Source of the DNA: Polynucleobacter finlandensis
Lineage (GTDB): Bacteria > Pseudomonadota > Gammaproteobacteria > Burkholderiales > Burkholderiaceae
Reading direction: 5' to 3'
NCBI RefSeq assembly: GCF_018881755.1
Contig: NZ_JACVPS010000011.1
Coordinates: 35,655-99,654 of the forward strand
DNA: 64,000 nucleotides
Position 1 is the stretch's first letter. Every line of letters starts with the position of its first letter. The notes beneath the pieces were generated by a model that ran no database searches, had not been told where the DNA came from, and saw only the letters and a list, made by a program, of their open reading frames with translations. Below are positions 62,519-64,000 of the stretch, piece by piece. The translations under genes and the position numbers were made by a program.

Positions 62519-64000
62519 AGGGACTTGGTGGCTGCCTGAATACCTAAACTGAGATCAGGATATAAACAGTCAGCGTTTATCTTGTCCAATAAGCCGCTGC
62601 GTTCAGCTACATCATGAGGCTGGTGAGCTAAGCCACAAATAATCAATTTAATGCAGGCAGCATCGCATAGATATTTCAATTCCATAATGGTGTCCATGCC
62701 GGACGCATCCACGTAGATCACATTTTTTAAGTCGAGTATTAAAGTTTCGCTCGGTAAATTTTTCTCTATACTTTCTAGCAACTGCACTGCGCCAAAAAAT
62801 ATAGCGCCATAGATACGGTAGGCATCAATTTCCCCTGCTCGATTTTCTAGTACTGGAAAATCTTTCAGATCAGCAGGCTCGCAACGAGACAGACTAGAAA
62901 TTCGGTAGATGAAAGTGATAAATGCAAGCAGCAGACCTATCTCCACTGCCACTGTCAAATCCAGAATCACTGTTAACCCGAAGACACACAGCATCGTGAA
63001 TCGATAAGCGAGACGAAATTGTTTCAAATCAAAAAATTTACTCCACTCACCCATATTCCAGGCGACGTACATCAGAATGGCGGCAAGACTGGCTAGGGGG
63101 ACATTCTTTGCGAGAGGCGCTGCAAATAAAATGACTAGTAGCAGAGTGAGTGCATGCACGATACCCGCAAGCGGTGTGCTGCCACCGCTTTGCAGATTGG
63201 TTACCGTTCGGGCAATTGTTCCGGTTGCTGGCATGCCGCCGAAGAACGGACTCACTAAATTGGCAATGCCTTGGGCCATTAACTCTTGGTTTGGCTCATG
63301 ACGAGCATGGATCATGCCGTCAGCCACTCTAGCGCAGAGTAGCGATTCAATCGAGCCAAGCAAGGCAAGGGTGAGGGCGGGCATGATGACAAATTGTGCT
63401 GTGTCCCAGCTCACAGGGATCCATTGAAAATGGGGGAGACCGGAAGGTAGCCCCCCAAAACGACTACCAATCGTATCCACAGGAAGATCCATCATCGATG
63501 TCATGATGGTTGCTAGTACCATTGCAACCACCGTGCCAGGTAGGTGACTTAACCAGCCTAGATGACTTTGAAATTTCCTCCAGAAGATTAGCAAGCATAG
63601 ACTTCCTGTTGCTAAAGCAAGTGCAATCAGATTCACTGTATCGGCTGCGCTATAAAGCGCTTGAATGCTGCCAAAGAAATTGGCTGGCATTTTTGGGATA
63701 GCTAGACCAAAAAAATCTTTAATCTGAGACAGTCCAATTAGGAAGGCAATGCCATTAGTAAAGCCAATAATGACGGCAATAGGGATAAATCGGACTAGAG
63801 TGCCAAGGCGAAGTAGCCCCATGGCAAACAGAAATACGCCCGACATGGCGGTGGCTAGTAATAGGTTGGCCACACCATAGCGGTCGACAATACCGTACAC
63901 AATCACGATGAAGGCACCAGCAGGACCACCAATTTGTACGCGACTGCCACCCAATAGTGAAATGAGTCCACCAGCAATAATGGCGGTGAAAATACCCCCC
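62515..64000 (-). CDS. SulP-family anion transporter, partial (5' end outside window)
   Basis: The reading frame runs to the window edge without a stop: residues upstream (GGIFTAIIAGGLISLLGGSRVQIGG, on the minus strand) continue the conserved SulP start, so the true start is beyond 64000. About 11 membrane segments, VQIGGPAGAFIVIVYG signature, and a C-terminal STAS domain (about the last 110 residues, LILDLKNVIYVDASGMDTI). Moves sulfate, bicarbonate or similar anions. Confidence 0.9.
   Translation of the reverse strand, partial: GGIFTAIIAGGLISLLGGSRVQIGGPAGAFIVIVYGIVDRYGVANLLLATAMSGVFLFAMGLLRLGTLVRFIPIAVIIGFTNGIAFLIGLSQIKDFFGLAIPKMPANFFGSIQALYSAADTVNLIALALATGSLCLLIFWRKFQSHLGWLSHLPGTVVAMVLATIMTSMMDLPVDTIGSRFGGLPSGLPHFQWIPVSWDTAQFVIMPALTLALLGSIESLLCARVADGMIHARHEPNQELMAQGIANLVSPFFGGMPATGTIARTVTNLQSGGSTPLAGIVHALTLLLVILFAAPLAKNVPLASLAAILMYVAWNMGEWSKFFDLKQFRLAYRFTMLCVFGLTVILDLTVAVEIGLLLAFITFIYRISSLSRCEPADLKDFPVLENRAGEIDAYRIYGAIFFGAVQLLESIEKNLPSETLILDLKNVIYVDASGMDTIMELKYLCDAACIKLIICGLAHQPHDVAERSGLLDKINADCLYPDLSLGIQAATKSL

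Noticed and set aside
63952..63954. Apparent TTG start of the SulP gene
   Set aside because: The frame continues upstream with conserved SulP residues to the window edge, so the gene is truncated by the window and starts outside.
1..64000. Antisense and alternate-frame open frames longer than 60 codons inside annotated genes
   Set aside because: They lack ribosome binding sites and recognisable protein features and lie opposite well-supported genes.
1..64000. tRNA, rRNA, CRISPR arrays, insertion sequences or prophage
   Set aside because: No cloverleaf, repeat-spacer array, transposase or phage gene was seen on reading both strands; a tRNA or covariance-model scan would settle this.

Overview
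The window looks like chromosome from a freshwater betaproteobacterium of the Burkholderiaceae, most likely Polynucleobacter or a close relative. This is an inference. It rests on base composition in the mid-40s % GC by eye, six tctC/Bug-type periplasmic receptors, a class II ribonucleotide reductase, a phasin, and a ccoI-ccoS-ccoNOQP-ccoG block followed by a convergent fnr. Genes are tightly packed. I see no gene-free stretch above about 300 bases, no tRNA or rRNA, no insertion sequence and no CRISPR array.

Layout. 1-2.6 kb: universal stress protein behind an FNR box, a secreted alpha/beta hydrolase, a small Cys-containing protein. 2.7-8.8 kb: a plus-strand operon of two RraA/LigK-like aldolases, a LigJ-like hydratase, three Bug receptors and a lipoprotein binding protein, suggesting uptake and lower-pathway breakdown of an aromatic-derived carboxylic acid. 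8.8-13.6 kb: MFS exporter, solute-binding protein, NHL protein and two cupins. 13.7-24.3 kb: phasin, quinone reductase, Ntn amidase, metallo-hydrolase, IlvD/Edd dehydratase, a Bug receptor, an ADP-forming acyl-CoA synthetase/GNAT fusion and a periplasmic OB-fold protein. 24.4-25.2 kb: two unknown genes.

25.3-39.6 kb is the most distinctive part. A NarX-like sensor kinase and a NarL-like regulator precede a cluster of inverted TCCTATA heptamers, then a monoheme cytochrome, a decaheme MtoA/PioA/MtrA-type cytochrome, an MtoB/PioB/MtrB-type outer-membrane barrel and a tetraheme NapC/CymA-type quinol-linked cytochrome. The complete ccmABCDEFGHI cytochrome c maturation operon follows. Together this resembles a self-contained porin-cytochrome route for moving electrons across the outer membrane (iron oxidation or extracellular electron transfer), with its own regulation and heme-attachment machinery.

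40-45 kb: an FNR box precedes a nitronate monooxygenase-like gene that overlaps nrdJ. nrdJ carries a 374-residue LAGLIDADG intein exactly at the active-site cysteine, with an atypical C-terminus (Gly-Gln instead of His-Asn). 45-53 kb: SDR, TAXI-type receptor, two Bug receptors, 2OG-Fe dioxygenase, an AtuA-like pair and an MFS transporter. 53-61.7 kb: cbb3 oxidase and its assembly genes, including the short ccoQ, with an FNR box at exactly -41.5 of a predicted ccoN promoter, and fnr itself with all four cluster cysteines. 61.8-64 kb: TauE/SafE-like protein and a SulP transporter cut by the window end.

Four perfect TTGAT-N4-ATCAA sites lie upstream of usp, the sensor kinase, nrdJ and ccoN. They suggest an oxygen-responsive FNR regulon tying stress response, extracellular electron transfer, oxygen-independent deoxynucleotide synthesis and the high-affinity oxidase together.
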